Assembly (NCBI GenBank): GCA_017651345.1
Contig: JAGCDD010000082.1
Location: forward strand, 1 to 44,058
Source of the DNA: Bacteroidales bacterium
Lineage (GTDB): Bacteria > Bacteroidota > Bacteroidia > Bacteroidales > UBA3824
Direction of reading: 5' to 3'
Length of the DNA stretch: 44,058 nt
A model generated the notes under the pieces. It did no database searches. It was not told the origin of the DNA and saw only the letters and a list, made by a program, of their open reading frames with translations. Positions 1 through 9,109 of the stretch are shown one piece after another; positions within the stretch are counted from its first letter, which is position 1, and the number at the start of each line of letters is the position of its first letter. A program made the position numbers and the translations under genes.

Positions 1-92
1 ATTTAAAAGTTGAACATAGTTCCGTTATGACAAAAGTTCAAAACGATGAATTTTATAATGGTTTTCTATCATACTTGCAATCCGTTCAAGCT

Positions 93-1262
93 TCAAATAA
101 TGATGATATAGGTGTTTTTGATATTTGGGAAAAGTATTTGTGCCTCTTCTTTAATGTCTTTTGCAATGTTTTGATATTGAGTGTATTGCACAAGCTTGTC
201 GTTAAGATTTTTGATAGTAATGGCTTGTTCGTTAAACTGTTCGGCATATTTAGAGGTTTCGTTGTGCGATTTTGAACGCATGATACTGTCGCTTTGAACG
301 CCTTGAATTATTTTGAGTTTAAACTCGTCGATGTGGTATTTTCGCATTTTGTCTTCGATGTGAGTTATTTCGTTGACTGATAATTCATTACCCACCATAG
401 CAACTTTTAATACCTTGGCATCCAAGTCAAGTTCGTGCGATATTGCTTGTGTGCCTATAAAGTTGAGTTCTTCTTTTACAAATAGGTTGATATTTCGGCG
501 TAATGTATTGTTGCTAAATAAGTTGTATGTTAAAAAAACTGATGGTATTATTGTAAGAATAACTATTACGAGAATCCATCTACGACTTTTACGAGCAAGG
601 TTGTCGGGGAGTTCTTTTTGGTGAAATTTCATCAATCTAACGCCGGCGTATGTTGAAGCGCAAATAAATACAGTATTGATAAAATAAAGGTAAAATGCAC
701 CTGCAAAAAAGTAAATGTTTCCATGAGCGATTCCGTATCCTGCAGTGCAAAGTGGTGGCATTAAGGCAGTTGCAATAGCTACACCCGGTATAACATTGCC
801 TTTGTCTTTTGAAAAAATTGCAATAATACCCGCGGCACCACCAAACATTGCAATAAAAACATCGTAGGTGGTGGGCGATGTACGTGCCATAAGTTCTGAT
901 TGAGCTTCGTCGAATGGCGAAATCATAAAATAAATAGTGGCGGTGAGAATACTTATCACAGTGGCTACCCAGTAGTTGAAAAGTGCTGATTTAAAGAGTT
1001 TTAAATCGTTGATTCCTACCGCAAAACCCATACCTATGATAGGACCCATCAACGGCGAAATCAACATAGCTCCTATTATTACTGCGGTAGAATTTACGTT
1101 TAGTCCGAGCGAAGCAATAAAAATCGCAAAGATCAAAATCCACAGGTTGGTGCCTTTGAATGAAATGCCTTGCGTTATGGAGTGAGTTATAAGTTTCTCG
1201 TTTTCAAGACCTTTGTTTATAAAAAAATAGTTATGTGCAAACTGTTTAATAAAATTTGTCAT
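93..1262 (-). CDS. DUF389 family membrane protein (probable C-terminal frameshift)
   Basis: Polytopic inner-membrane protein of the DUF389 (TIGR00341-like) family; its function is unknown. The core carries the family's conserved small-residue segments, for example NSTAVIIGAMLISPLMGPI and GVAIATALMPPLCTAGYGIA, with about six hydrophobic spans in residues 40-260, followed by a soluble C-terminal part. The start is taken at the Met of MTNFIKQF (1262), because the nine residues upstream (MYLYKKKEK) look like leader sequence. The protein ends abruptly in NTYIIII; the next reading frame continues as LKLERIASMIENHYKIHRF and stops at 25-27, which resembles the usual amphipathic end of the family, so a frameshift or assembly error near 94-116 is likely. 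Diverges from the FtsE-like gene. Family call firm, C-terminus doubtful. Confidence 0.85.
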   Translation of the reverse strand: MTNFIKQFAHNYFFINKGLENEKLITHSITQGISFKGTNLWILIFAIFIASLGLNVNSTAVIIGAMLISPLMGPIIGMGFAVGINDLKLFKSALFNYWVATVISILTATIYFMISPFDEAQSELMARTSPTTYDVFIAMFGGAAGIIAIFSKDKGNVIPGVAIATALMPPLCTAGYGIAHGNIYFFAGAFYLYFINTVFICASTYAGVRLMKFHQKELPDNLARKSRRWILVIVILTIIPSVFLTYNLFSNNTLRRNINLFVKEELNFIGTQAISHELDLDAKVLKVAMVGNELSVNEITHIEDKMRKYHIDEFKLKIIQGVQSDSIMRSKSHNETSKYAEQFNEQAITIKNLNDKLVQYTQYQNIAKDIKEEAQILFPNIKNTYIIII

Positions 1263-1274
1263 CTTTTCTTTTTT

Positions 1275-1307
1275 TTTGTAAAGATACAAAAAAAATTCAT
1301 ATATTTG
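1275..1307 (+). promoter_or_regulatory. Bacteroidetes-type promoter for the FtsE-like gene
   Basis: TATATTTG at 1300-1307 fits the TAnnTTTG -7 consensus, with a TTTG at 1275-1278 about 21 nt upstream. The start codon follows 18 nt after the box. Confidence 0.55.
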
Positions 1308-1325
1308 TAAGCAAATTATAAAACA

Positions 1326-2003
1326 ATGTTAGACGATCAATTTTTGGTAGACTATCAGCATGTAACAATAGTGCGCAATGGAGCCGATTTGTTGAAAAAC
1401 ATATCGTTACAGGTACATAGTGGCGATTTTATCACTCTCGAAGGCATGGTAGGATCGGGCAAATCCACCCTTTTGAGGTCGCTGTATGCTGATGTGCCGG
1501 TAGCTCAAGGCTCTGCACGTGTTCTTGGTTTTGATCTTAAGCAGTTGCCTTTTCGCAAGGTTTCTAAATTGCGACGACAGATGGGCATCGTGTTTCAAAA
1601 TTATCTTTTGTTTGATAATAAAACTGTTTTCGATAATCTTAAATTTGTGCTTGATTCGCTTGATTTTAAAGTAGATGGCAATCAAAAAGACTATATAATG
1701 TCGGTGCTTGAGAAAACATCTCTTGCTGACAAGGCTTCAGTTTTTCCGCATCAACTTTCGGGTGGTGAACGTCAAACTGTGGCTATTGCCCGCGCACTTG
1801 TCCATAAGCCAAAATTGATTCTTGCAGACGAGCCTACGGGTAATCTCGATGGCGATACTGCCGCTCATATTGCACAAATTCTCTTTTCCTATTCACAGCA
1901 AGGTGCAGCAGTAATTGTTGCTACTCATGACGAACCTGTTTTTGCTGATTTCCAGCATGTTGGATACAAAATTAACGGGACTTCTCTCGATAAGATAGAA
2001 TAA
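1326..2003 (+). CDS. ftsE: FtsE-like ABC transporter ATP-binding protein
   Basis: ABC ATPase of the FtsE/LolD/MacB type, 225 aa, the usual length. Walker A is GMVGSGKST at residues 40-48, the Q-loop is FQN at 90-92, the signature LSGGE at 144-148, Walker B LILADEP at 164-170 and the switch His is H201. The RSLYADVPVAQGSARVLGF region and KLRRQMGIVFQN are typical of the Bacteroidales protein annotated as cell-division FtsE, which works with the membrane protein FtsX to control peptidoglycan hydrolases. No ftsX lies next to it; the next gene begins 7 nt downstream and encodes a secreted peptidase/barrel protein. A lipoprotein-export ATPase is the main alternative. Confidence 0.8.
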   Translation: MLDDQFLVDYQHVTIVRNGADLLKNISLQVHSGDFITLEGMVGSGKSTLLRSLYADVPVAQGSARVLGFDLKQLPFRKVSKLRRQMGIVFQNYLLFDNKTVFDNLKFVLDSLDFKVDGNQKDYIMSVLEKTSLADKASVFPHQLSGGERQTVAIARALVHKPKLILADEPTGNLDGDTAAHIAQILFSYSQQGAAVIVATHDEPVFADFQHVGYKINGTSLDKIE

Positions 2004-2010
2004 TTTCGAT

Positions 2011-4869
2011 ATGCTATTAAAGTTCTTTTGGGTTTCGGTTGTGTTGTTGATGAGTGTTGTTGTTAATGCTCAACATCCTTTTGCCACCAAATGGTATTCA
2101 GTAAATACTCCTCACGTTAAAATTATTGCCGATAAGTCTGTAAATCAGAAAGATATATTTCGTATAGCCAACTCTTTTGAAACTGTTTTTGCTTGCGATA
2201 CCGTTTCTCTTAAAGATAATCCGCGCAAAATACCGTTGGTAATATCCAATCAATCAACCACTTCTAATGGATTTGTAACGTTGTTTCCATATAAAATGTA
2301 TTGGTATGGAATGCCTTTTCAGAATAATTCGCTTGGCACTGGTGAATGGTTTCAGAATCTTGCTGTTCACGAATATCGCCATGTAATACAATATCAAGCA
2401 CTTAACCATGGTCTTACAAAACGTTCGAGTATTCTTTTTGGTGCATACGGTCACAGCATAATGCGTATCTCGGTGCCTAATTGGTGGTTTGAGGGCGACG
2501 CTGTTTATGCCGAAACTATTCTTACAACGGCAGGTCGTGGTCGTGTTTCGTCGTTTGATTTGCTTACAGCTTCTATTTTAGATTCTCGCCCCAAAAACTA
2601 TCCTTACGACAAGATGGTGAATGGTTCGTTTAGAAACTATTTACCTAATCATTATGAGCTTGGATATCACCTTGTTACGCATGGTAGAATAATTGCCGGC
2701 GCAGATGTTTGGACTAAGACTGCCCGCCGTTCGTCGTGGTATTCGTTTTGGCCGTGGTCGTTTGGTTCGTCGTTCCGTCATTTTTCGGGAATCAATCTTA
2801 CAAAAAATTATAGGCAGACAATGAATGATTTGCGCAATTTTTATTCGCAAAGAATAGATTCGCTCAATATTTCAGAAGCCAAAATTATCACTAAAAAACA
2901 TCCTCGTCGCTATACTTCGTATTCAAATCCACGATTTATCAACAGTAATACAATTGTTGCGCTAAAATCCTCACTTACAGAACCAAACAAGGTTGTTACT
3001 GTGAATCTTAATGGTGAAGAAAACGATTTGTTTTGCACCGAAATGACATCTTTTGATTATGCTGATAACAAATTGATTTGTGCTACAAACGTTCCTGATA
3101 TTCGTTGGTCGTTGCGTGGATATTCTGATATAGCAATATATGATTTTAAAACTCAAAAGCGATATCGAGTTACCAACAAAGGACGTTATTTTTCTCCTGC
3201 TATTTCATCTGACGGCAAGTATGTTGCAGCGGTTGAATTCGATCAAAGCCGTAATGCTTCGTTGGTGATTTTTAAGACAGAATACATTGGTGAAAAATTG
3301 TCTTCGTTGCACATAATCAAGAAGATACCCGCGCAATATGGAGAATATTTGCGAAGTGTGCGTTTTGTAAATGATAACGAAGTGGCTCTTGTTTCTAACT
3401 TTAATAATAAGAATGCCATTGTGGTTTACGACCTTGTTTCGTCGCAACGGCGCATTGTAAAGGATTATCAATCAGAGGCTATCAATACTCTCAAACCATC
3501 AGGAGATATTATTTTTTATGATTCTGATTTTTCGGGCATTACTAATATTTGGATGTTGAACACTAAAAACGGTGTTTGTAATCTTGTTACTTCTCGTAAA
3601 TATTCCGCTTCGCAACCCGATATTTCACCAGATGGGCACACCTTTATATATAGTGATTTTTTGTCAACTGGTGCTAATATTGTTTCTGCTCCGTTGAATA
3701 CCGGCAACGAGGTTTCTATGGAAAATGTAAAGCCTTGTAAATTAGAATATTTTAAACCTTTGATTGATTCTGAACCATATCAGAAACTGGATTTTGTGGC
3801 ATCTGCATCTTCGTCGGATGATAAACGTTTTAAGGTGAAAGATTATAAACAATTTTACGATCCGATAAGAATTTACGGCTGGATGCCTTATGCCGATGAA
3901 GAAGGTTTGGGCGGCACAGTTTACTCCGAAAATACATTGGGGACCCTTCAACTATCTGCCGACTTTTCGTACGAACCAGATGCAGAGTTTTGGCGTACTA
4001 CTTTAAGTGGCATATATTCAGGTTTTTATCCTGTTTTAGGCGTGTCGGCAAGTTTTCATACCGATGCCGACGAGTACTATTTCCGCGACCGATATGGAGA
4101 GATATATTCGCAATATCTATATTGGGATTCAAGAATTGCAAATTTCGCTGTATCAGTACCATTTAACTTTTCGCGCTTTAATTGGAGTCAAAGTGTTAAC
4201 CTTTCTTCACAGTTTAGCCGTTATCAGATAAGTGACAAACTTACTGAAAGTTATGCTGATTTGGGAAATGGAAATATTAATGTGTTCTATGTTGGATTTA
4301 GTTATTCTCTTTCTCGCGACAAAGCTTACAGAGATTATCGCTCTCCATTGTCATTCTCGGTGAAAGCAGATGCTTCTAAAACAAATAATTATCATCGTAA
4401 GGCTCAGAAAATAAATGTCTTAGCTAATATAACGGTTCCGGGATTATTTAGGCAAAATTCGCTTTCTATTGATGCAGGGTATATGCGTCAGGTTAAAGAT
4501 TATAACCCTAACAACATTTATTTGTTTGCCGACCCTGATTTTGATATTCGAGGTTATTCTTCTGTACGTTTTCACGAATGTGCCAAAGTATCAGGCGAAT
4601 ACTCTTTTCCATTGGGCTATCCTGATTTCGGTATCCCTGCAATTGTTTGGTGCAAACGTGTTCGTGGGTCTATCATAGCCGATGCAGCCGCTCCTTTGAT
4701 ATTTGGCTATCGTTACAATTTTGCATCAGCGGGCTTTAAATTGTTGTTTGATGTTAATTTCATCCGATTGTCTAACAATGTGTCGATAGGTTGTATGTAT
4801 GCCAAGCCGTTGATTAACAATGTGTATTCAAAAACACAATTTGGTCTTCTGCTCTCTTATCAGATGTAA
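2011..4869 (+). CDS. Secreted HExxH peptidase-like / beta-propeller / beta-barrel protein
   Basis: Large exported protein, 952 aa, with a signal peptide cut near residue 20 (VVVNA-QHP). Three parts can be seen. Residues 25-290 hold a gluzincin-like zinc site: HEYRH at 120-124 and WWFEGDAVYAE around 158-168, with E161 as possible third ligand. Residues about 300-590 contain repeated ISSDG/ISPDG-type blades (AISSDGKYVAAVE, DISPDGHTFIYSD) typical of TolB/WD40-like propellers. Residues about 630-952 look like an outer-membrane beta-barrel, including FDIRGYSSVRF and SFPLGYPDF similar to the last strands of Omp85/surface-antigen barrels. This suggests an outer-membrane anchored protease or a protein-handling factor. 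It probably shares a transcript with the FtsE-like gene (7 nt gap). No substrate can be deduced. Confidence 0.75.
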   Translation: MLLKFFWVSVVLLMSVVVNAQHPFATKWYSVNTPHVKIIADKSVNQKDIFRIANSFETVFACDTVSLKDNPRKIPLVISNQSTTSNGFVTLFPYKMYWYGMPFQNNSLGTGEWFQNLAVHEYRHVIQYQALNHGLTKRSSILFGAYGHSIMRISVPNWWFEGDAVYAETILTTAGRGRVSSFDLLTASILDSRPKNYPYDKMVNGSFRNYLPNHYELGYHLVTHGRIIAGADVWTKTARRSSWYSFWPWSFGSSFRHFSGINLTKNYRQTMNDLRNFYSQRIDSLNISEAKIITKKHPRRYTSYSNPRFINSNTIVALKSSLTEPNKVVTVNLNGEENDLFCTEMTSFDYADNKLICATNVPDIRWSLRGYSDIAIYDFKTQKRYRVTNKGRYFSPAISSDGKYVAAVEFDQSRNASLVIFKTEYIGEKLSSLHIIKKIPAQYGEYLRSVRFVNDNEVALVSNFNNKNAIVVYDLVSSQRRIVKDYQSEAINTLKPSGDIIFYDSDFSGITNIWMLNTKNGVCNLVTSRKYSASQPDISPDGHTFIYSDFLSTGANIVSAPLNTGNEVSMENVKPCKLEYFKPLIDSEPYQKLDFVASASSSDDKRFKVKDYKQFYDPIRIYGWMPYADEEGLGGTVYSENTLGTLQLSADFSYEPDAEFWRTTLSGIYSGFYPVLGVSASFHTDADEYYFRDRYGEIYSQYLYWDSRIANFAVSVPFNFSRFNWSQSVNLSSQFSRYQISDKLTESYADLGNGNINVFYVGFSYSLSRDKAYRDYRSPLSFSVKADASKTNNYHRKAQKINVLANITVPGLFRQNSLSIDAGYMRQVKDYNPNNIYLFADPDFDIRGYSSVRFHECAKVSGEYSFPLGYPDFGIPAIVWCKRVRGSIIADAAAPLIFGYRYNFASAGFKLLFDVNFIRLSNNVSIGCMYAKPLINNVYSKTQFGLLLSYQM

Positions 4870-4942
4870 ATTGATTTTTTTTCATTTCGGCAAATTTTTT
4901 TTACAAAATTGTTACCGCTGTTTCAAAAAATATTGTTAATTT

Positions 4943-4950
4943 TACATTTG
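4943..4950 (+). promoter_or_regulatory. -7 box before the M1 peptidase gene
   Basis: TACATTTG matches TAnnTTTG. It lies about 88 nt before the start codon, within the 168-nt gap; no good TTTG is visible 20 nt upstream, so this is tentative. Confidence 0.35.
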
Positions 4951-5037
4951 ACTTAGTTAAATCGTCTTGGATAATGCGTTTGCTAAGTTGTTTTTACATA
5001 ATGTATTGGTAAAATATAAAAAGGACATTATAACACG

Positions 5038-6990
5038 ATGAAAAAAAATATAATCATTTCAGCACTTATGCTGATGACGGCGGGAGTTCAGGCGCAGAGT
5101 TACGACATTACTGCAAAACTCGACGTGGATGCCAAGGTGATTACTGCCACCGAAACCCTCGTTTGGCGCAACAATACCAACGACACCGTCAACGAACTTA
5201 TGTTCCACACTTATCTCAATGCGTTTAAAAATTCGCAATCTACCTATTTCGTCGAGCGCAATATCCCTTTTACCGACACCGTTCCGAGTAGCGATTGGGG
5301 CTATATCGACATTCAGCGTATGGTTACTTCCGACGGCGAACCTCTTTTGCAAGATTTGCATTATGTGCAGCCCGACGACCGCAACTCAGCTGACCAAACC
5401 GTTATGATGGTGAAACTTTCTGAGCCAATTCTTCCCGGTAAGGAGATTACTCTCAATATCACTTTCCTTTCCAAACTTCCTCGCATTGTGGCTCGTTCGG
5501 GCTATGAGCGTGGCGACTTTTATATGGTGGGTCAGTGGTTTCCAAAAATCGGTGTTTACGAGCCTGTTGGTATGCGCGGACGTAAGACAAGCGGTTGGAA
5601 TTGCCACCAATATCATTACAATTCAGAATTTTACGCCGATTTTGGTACTTACGACGTTAGCATAACAGTTCCCGAAAAATACCGCGTTGGCGCAACGGGA
5701 GTTCTTCTTAAAGAATCTACCGATGTGGATGGCAACCGCACTTATGTGTTTCACGCCGACAGTGTAATAGATTTTGCGTGGGCTGCTTCGCCTCGTTTTA
5801 TGATTATGAACGACACTTGGAAAGGCAAAGGAATACGTCTATTGTATATGCCTGAGCACGGTGGAGAAGCTGAGCGTTATATTACGGCTCTTAAAAACGC
5901 TATGGAATTTATGGAGCAGAAGGTTGGCGAATATGCTTATCCGTCTATCACTGTGGTAGATATGCCTTTTTATGCTGCCGAACGTGCAGGAGCAATGGAG
6001 TATCCGATGTTTTTTACCACTGCAACGGTTCGTCATTTGCCGTCGAATTTCAGAATTTCAGAACAGGCTGTGGTTCACGAATTTGCGCACAATTATTTTC
6101 AATCGGTTGTTGCCACCAACGAATTTGAAGAGGCTTGGTTAGACGAAGGAATGGCAGCGTTTTTTGAGTCGGAAATTATGGACAAATATTATGGCGATGG
6201 TGCGATGATAAACGCATTTGGTATACCTGTGGGCGTATCGGAATATTACCGCAGCAACTATACGCAGTGGCCCAACCCCGCAATTGCCACTATCGACAAC
6301 TATTCTTGGAAATATCCCACTCACACCTATTCGCTTATGGCATATTCCAAACCTATGGTAATGCTAAAATCGGTGAAAGGAATGATGGGCGAAGACCTTT
6401 ATTATCAAGCAATAAGAGATTATTATAGTCGTTGGAAATTTAAACATCCTTGCACTGGCGATTTTGTAAATTGTATCAACAAGGCAGCAGCTACAAGCTC
6501 TGATCCAGACGTGCAGAAAGGTTACACGTGGTTTTTCAATTCGATGCTAACCACCGACGAGGTGTGCGACTACAAGGTAACTTCTATCAAAAACGAATCG
6601 CTGCTTTCGGGCATCAAGGGATTTTTCGACGATGGATTCGGCAAGATTTTCAAAAACGATTCAGAAGAAACCCGCCAATATCGCTCATCGGTATTTGTTC
6701 AGCGTATGGGCACAATGGTAATGCCTGTTGAGGTGCTTGTAACATTTGAAAATGGTGATACTCAAACCTTTAAATGGGATGGTCGCGGACGTTGCAAGGA
6801 ATTTGCCATTGCATCGTCGCAAAAGGTGGTTTCGGCGCAGATCGACCCTGAAAACAAGAACTACTGCGACATCAATTTTGTAAACAATTCATATTCACTC
6901 GAAAGTGTCTCTTCTCCGGCTTGGAAATATACTGTAAAATTCCTGTTTTGGTTAGAGAACCTCTTTCAATCAATCGCATTTTTTGCTTAG
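5038..6990 (+). CDS. Secreted M1 family zinc metallopeptidase
   Basis: Aminopeptidase-N-like (M1) enzyme, 650 aa, with a signal peptide ending near GVQA-QSY (residues 1-19). The zinc site is HEFAH at 347-351 with E370 in WLDEG, giving the HExxH-x18-E spacing of M1. The substrate-recognition motif GAMEYP at 318-323 replaces the usual GAMEN, as in many Bacteroidetes members. Residues 20-270 form the N-terminal beta domain. The protein stops after about 650 aa, so it lacks the long C-terminal helical domain of PepN. It likely trims peptides in the periplasm. It is followed 24 nt later by a membrane protein gene, suggesting a pair that works together. Confidence 0.9.
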   Translation: MKKNIIISALMLMTAGVQAQSYDITAKLDVDAKVITATETLVWRNNTNDTVNELMFHTYLNAFKNSQSTYFVERNIPFTDTVPSSDWGYIDIQRMVTSDGEPLLQDLHYVQPDDRNSADQTVMMVKLSEPILPGKEITLNITFLSKLPRIVARSGYERGDFYMVGQWFPKIGVYEPVGMRGRKTSGWNCHQYHYNSEFYADFGTYDVSITVPEKYRVGATGVLLKESTDVDGNRTYVFHADSVIDFAWAASPRFMIMNDTWKGKGIRLLYMPEHGGEAERYITALKNAMEFMEQKVGEYAYPSITVVDMPFYAAERAGAMEYPMFFTTATVRHLPSNFRISEQAVVHEFAHNYFQSVVATNEFEEAWLDEGMAAFFESEIMDKYYGDGAMINAFGIPVGVSEYYRSNYTQWPNPAIATIDNYSWKYPTHTYSLMAYSKPMVMLKSVKGMMGEDLYYQAIRDYYSRWKFKHPCTGDFVNCINKAAATSSDPDVQKGYTWFFNSMLTTDEVCDYKVTSIKNESLLSGIKGFFDDGFGKIFKNDSEETRQYRSSVFVQRMGTMVMPVEVLVTFENGDTQTFKWDGRGRCKEFAIASSQKVVSAQIDPENKNYCDINFVNNSYSLESVSSPAWKYTVKFLFWLENLFQSIAFFA

Positions 6991-7014
6991 TAAAACCTTA
7001 ATTATCAATCTATA

Positions 7015-9069
7015 ATGAATATTTTAAAAGCATATACACGAGGTTTTAAGACATCGCTTCGCAACCCCAAGGTAATCTTTTTGATTTACGCTGTAACACT
7101 TTTACTCGCGCTTTCGTGCGCTGTGCCGTTTTTGTTTTCGTTAAAATCGGCATTATCGGGCAATATGTCGGGTGAAACGCTTACTAAGGCGTTGAACTAC
7201 ACTACAATAACCGAGTTGGTTAATTTCAACTATTGGGATATTTCGCCAATGCTCTACCAACTTTTGTGGATAACGCTGATTTTTTGGGGTGTTAAGGTAT
7301 TTTTAACTGGCGGAATTATTCGCACTTACAATATCGAGGACTTTAAGGTGTCCACATTTTTTGCTGGTGCTGGTGTCAACTTTTTCCGTTTCTTGCTTTG
7401 CGATGTTATTATGATAGCATTGCAATTGGTTGCGTTTGTGCTTTTATTTGGTCTTGCATATCTGATTTTCAGTAATATAGAGGTTATTTCCGAAACTCGA
7501 TTGTTTTGGGCTTACGGAATCACCGCCTTTATATTTTTCTGCGTGGCAGTGCTGTTGATGATGATTTCCGACTATGCCAAATTCTATATGGAGATGGTTC
7601 GCTCGTTCCGCGTAATTAAGGCAATTTGGAAGGCTACTTGCTTTGTTTTCAACCATTTTGTTCGCACTTATTTCCTATATTTCTTGCTGTTGGTAGTGCC
7701 GATTCTCACACTTATTTTATACAAACTCACTTTCGACAAGATTGGCATGGCCACCACATTTGGCATTATTGCAATGTTTTTTGTGCAGCAGTTGTTTATT
7801 ATTCTGCGTATATGGTTCAGAATGTGGTGCTTAGCATCTGAGTTTGAGATGTTTGCCGATGATTTTGTACAAGAAAAGATTATCGAAATTGATATTCCTA
7901 ATCAGCAGTTAGAAAGCGCTGATATTGAGCAGGTAAAAGTTGAAGTTTCACCTTACGACAATGTTGATCAAGTAACTGTTTTGGTTGACGATAAGGATAA
8001 AGATATTGTAGTGGAAGGTCCTACCGATGATGAGATTATTGCTCGCGATATGGAAGAAAACTCTAACTCTCATTTAGAGAAAAAGTTGGTGGTTACCAAC
8101 AGCGATTCTTCTTCTGACGCTGACAATACTTCTGTTACTGTGGTTGCTGCTGATACTGAATCTAATAATGATACGGAATCAGAAACTACAACAGAAACTA
8201 CAACAGAAACTACAACAGAAACTACAACAGAAACTAATACCGAAACCACTACTCAAATAGTTTACGACAACGGTGATACTTTCACTCTTAAAACTACCGA
8301 ACCTGCCGAGGAGGAAAAGAAAGAAGACGACCGCGAACAGGTTGAATTAAAGGTGGTTATTCCTGCAGAAGATATTACTGCTGACACTGACAATGAGCCT
8401 GATCCTACTCTTGCCGACGGCCCCGGTAGTGATGTTTCGCTCGAAGATTCAAACGATCCCGAAAATCAAATTGAGGAAGAGCCTGAGCCTCCTGTTGTTA
8501 TTGATATCAACGACCCTGAGGTAGTTATTGACGAAGCTCCTGAGGATGAAATTGATGAATCTGATTCTGAGGATAAGACTCCTGTTGAGCCTGAATCTGA
8601 TGTTGATGAAGAAATTCTTGCTCGTTTCTACGATGATGAAAGTGCCGACAATGCCGCTTCCGAAGATTCTACGGTTCACCCCGACGATGTGGAACTCGCC
8701 GAAGAAGACACTGCAATTGGTGCTGCCGTGCCGCTTGATTTTGAGGATGAGGAAGAAGAATCTGAACCTCAAACCGTTACTATTACCACTACTACTACCA
8801 CAACCACTACTACCACCACAACAACCACCGAATCTACCGACGCTATTGATGGCGACGGCAATCCGTTGAATCCGCAGCCAAAACAAGAGCCGCAAGTGGT
8901 AAAACTAAATGTTGAGCCCGACCCTGCGCTCACCGAGGTAGTTTCAGAAGATACCGAAGAGGGAATTTACACCGGCGAACAGCATGCCGAAGATGCCTTT
9001 GCCGTAAACGATGGTGAAGATTTCGACGAATTTTACGACGAAAACTCCGACGAACCCGCAATGGGATAG
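7015..9069 (+). CDS. Six-TM membrane protein with long acidic, Thr-rich tail
   Basis: Unrecognised protein of 684 aa. Residues 1-275 contain about six hydrophobic helices (near 20-43, 76-100, 122-151, 163-190, 220-237 and 246-270). From about residue 290 to the end the chain is highly acidic and low in complexity: Glu/Asp-Pro stretches, a TTE repeat array encoded by perfect 12-bp repeats (8181-8240) and a run of 15 threonines (8785-8829). Such a tail is most likely disordered; if the last helix ends inside, it lies in the cytoplasm. It starts 24 nt after the M1 peptidase and probably belongs to the same operon. Codons in the Thr run are mixed ACC/ACT/ACA, so the run is kept by selection on protein rather than being a simple DNA microsatellite. 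Function unknown. Confidence 0.75.
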   Translation: MNILKAYTRGFKTSLRNPKVIFLIYAVTLLLALSCAVPFLFSLKSALSGNMSGETLTKALNYTTITELVNFNYWDISPMLYQLLWITLIFWGVKVFLTGGIIRTYNIEDFKVSTFFAGAGVNFFRFLLCDVIMIALQLVAFVLLFGLAYLIFSNIEVISETRLFWAYGITAFIFFCVAVLLMMISDYAKFYMEMVRSFRVIKAIWKATCFVFNHFVRTYFLYFLLLVVPILTLILYKLTFDKIGMATTFGIIAMFFVQQLFIILRIWFRMWCLASEFEMFADDFVQEKIIEIDIPNQQLESADIEQVKVEVSPYDNVDQVTVLVDDKDKDIVVEGPTDDEIIARDMEENSNSHLEKKLVVTNSDSSSDADNTSVTVVAADTESNNDTESETTTETTTETTTETTTETNTETTTQIVYDNGDTFTLKTTEPAEEEKKEDDREQVELKVVIPAEDITADTDNEPDPTLADGPGSDVSLEDSNDPENQIEEEPEPPVVIDINDPEVVIDEAPEDEIDESDSEDKTPVEPESDVDEEILARFYDDESADNAASEDSTVHPDDVELAEEDTAIGAAVPLDFEDEEEESEPQTVTITTTTTTTTTTTTTTTESTDAIDGDGNPLNPQPKQEPQVVKLNVEPDPALTEVVSEDTEEGIYTGEQHAEDAFAVNDGEDFDEFYDENSDEPAMG
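8181..8240 (+). repeat. 12-bp tandem repeat (4 perfect + 1 diverged copies)
   Basis: Unit AGAAACTACAAC occurs perfectly four times (8181-8228) and then as AGAAACTAATAC. It encodes repeated Glu-Thr-Thr-Thr in the acidic tail of the membrane protein. Copy changes would keep the frame and only alter tail length. Confidence 0.9.
8785..8829 (+). repeat. Poly-threonine codon run (15 codons)
   Basis: Fifteen consecutive Thr codons with mixed third bases (ACC, ACT, ACA) in the tail of the membrane protein. The opposite strand reads as open Gly/Ser/Cys-rich sequence, which is only a shadow. Confidence 0.9.
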
Positions 9070-9095
9070 GGGTGTAAACTTGTGTTTTACACTCC
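9069..9095. other. Hairpin between convergent genes
   Basis: A 10-bp stem (9069-9078 with 9086-9095, one G-T pair) just past the stop of the membrane protein gene and upstream of the end of the ParA operon. Neither strand has a proper T-run after the stem, so it may block exonucleases or be a weak terminator. Confidence 0.4.
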
Positions 9096-9109
9096 GAAAA
9101 AAATATTAT

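Noticed and set aside
8181..8240. Phase variation by the 12-bp repeat
   Set aside because: Units are multiples of three, so copy change keeps the frame and cannot switch the gene off.
8449..8895. Open Gly/Cys/Ser-rich frame on the minus strand
   Set aside because: Complement of the acidic and poly-Thr tail of the membrane protein; no start context and composition explained by the repeats.
9069..9095. Classic intrinsic terminator
   Set aside because: The stem is good but neither strand has a T-run after it, so listed only as a hairpin.
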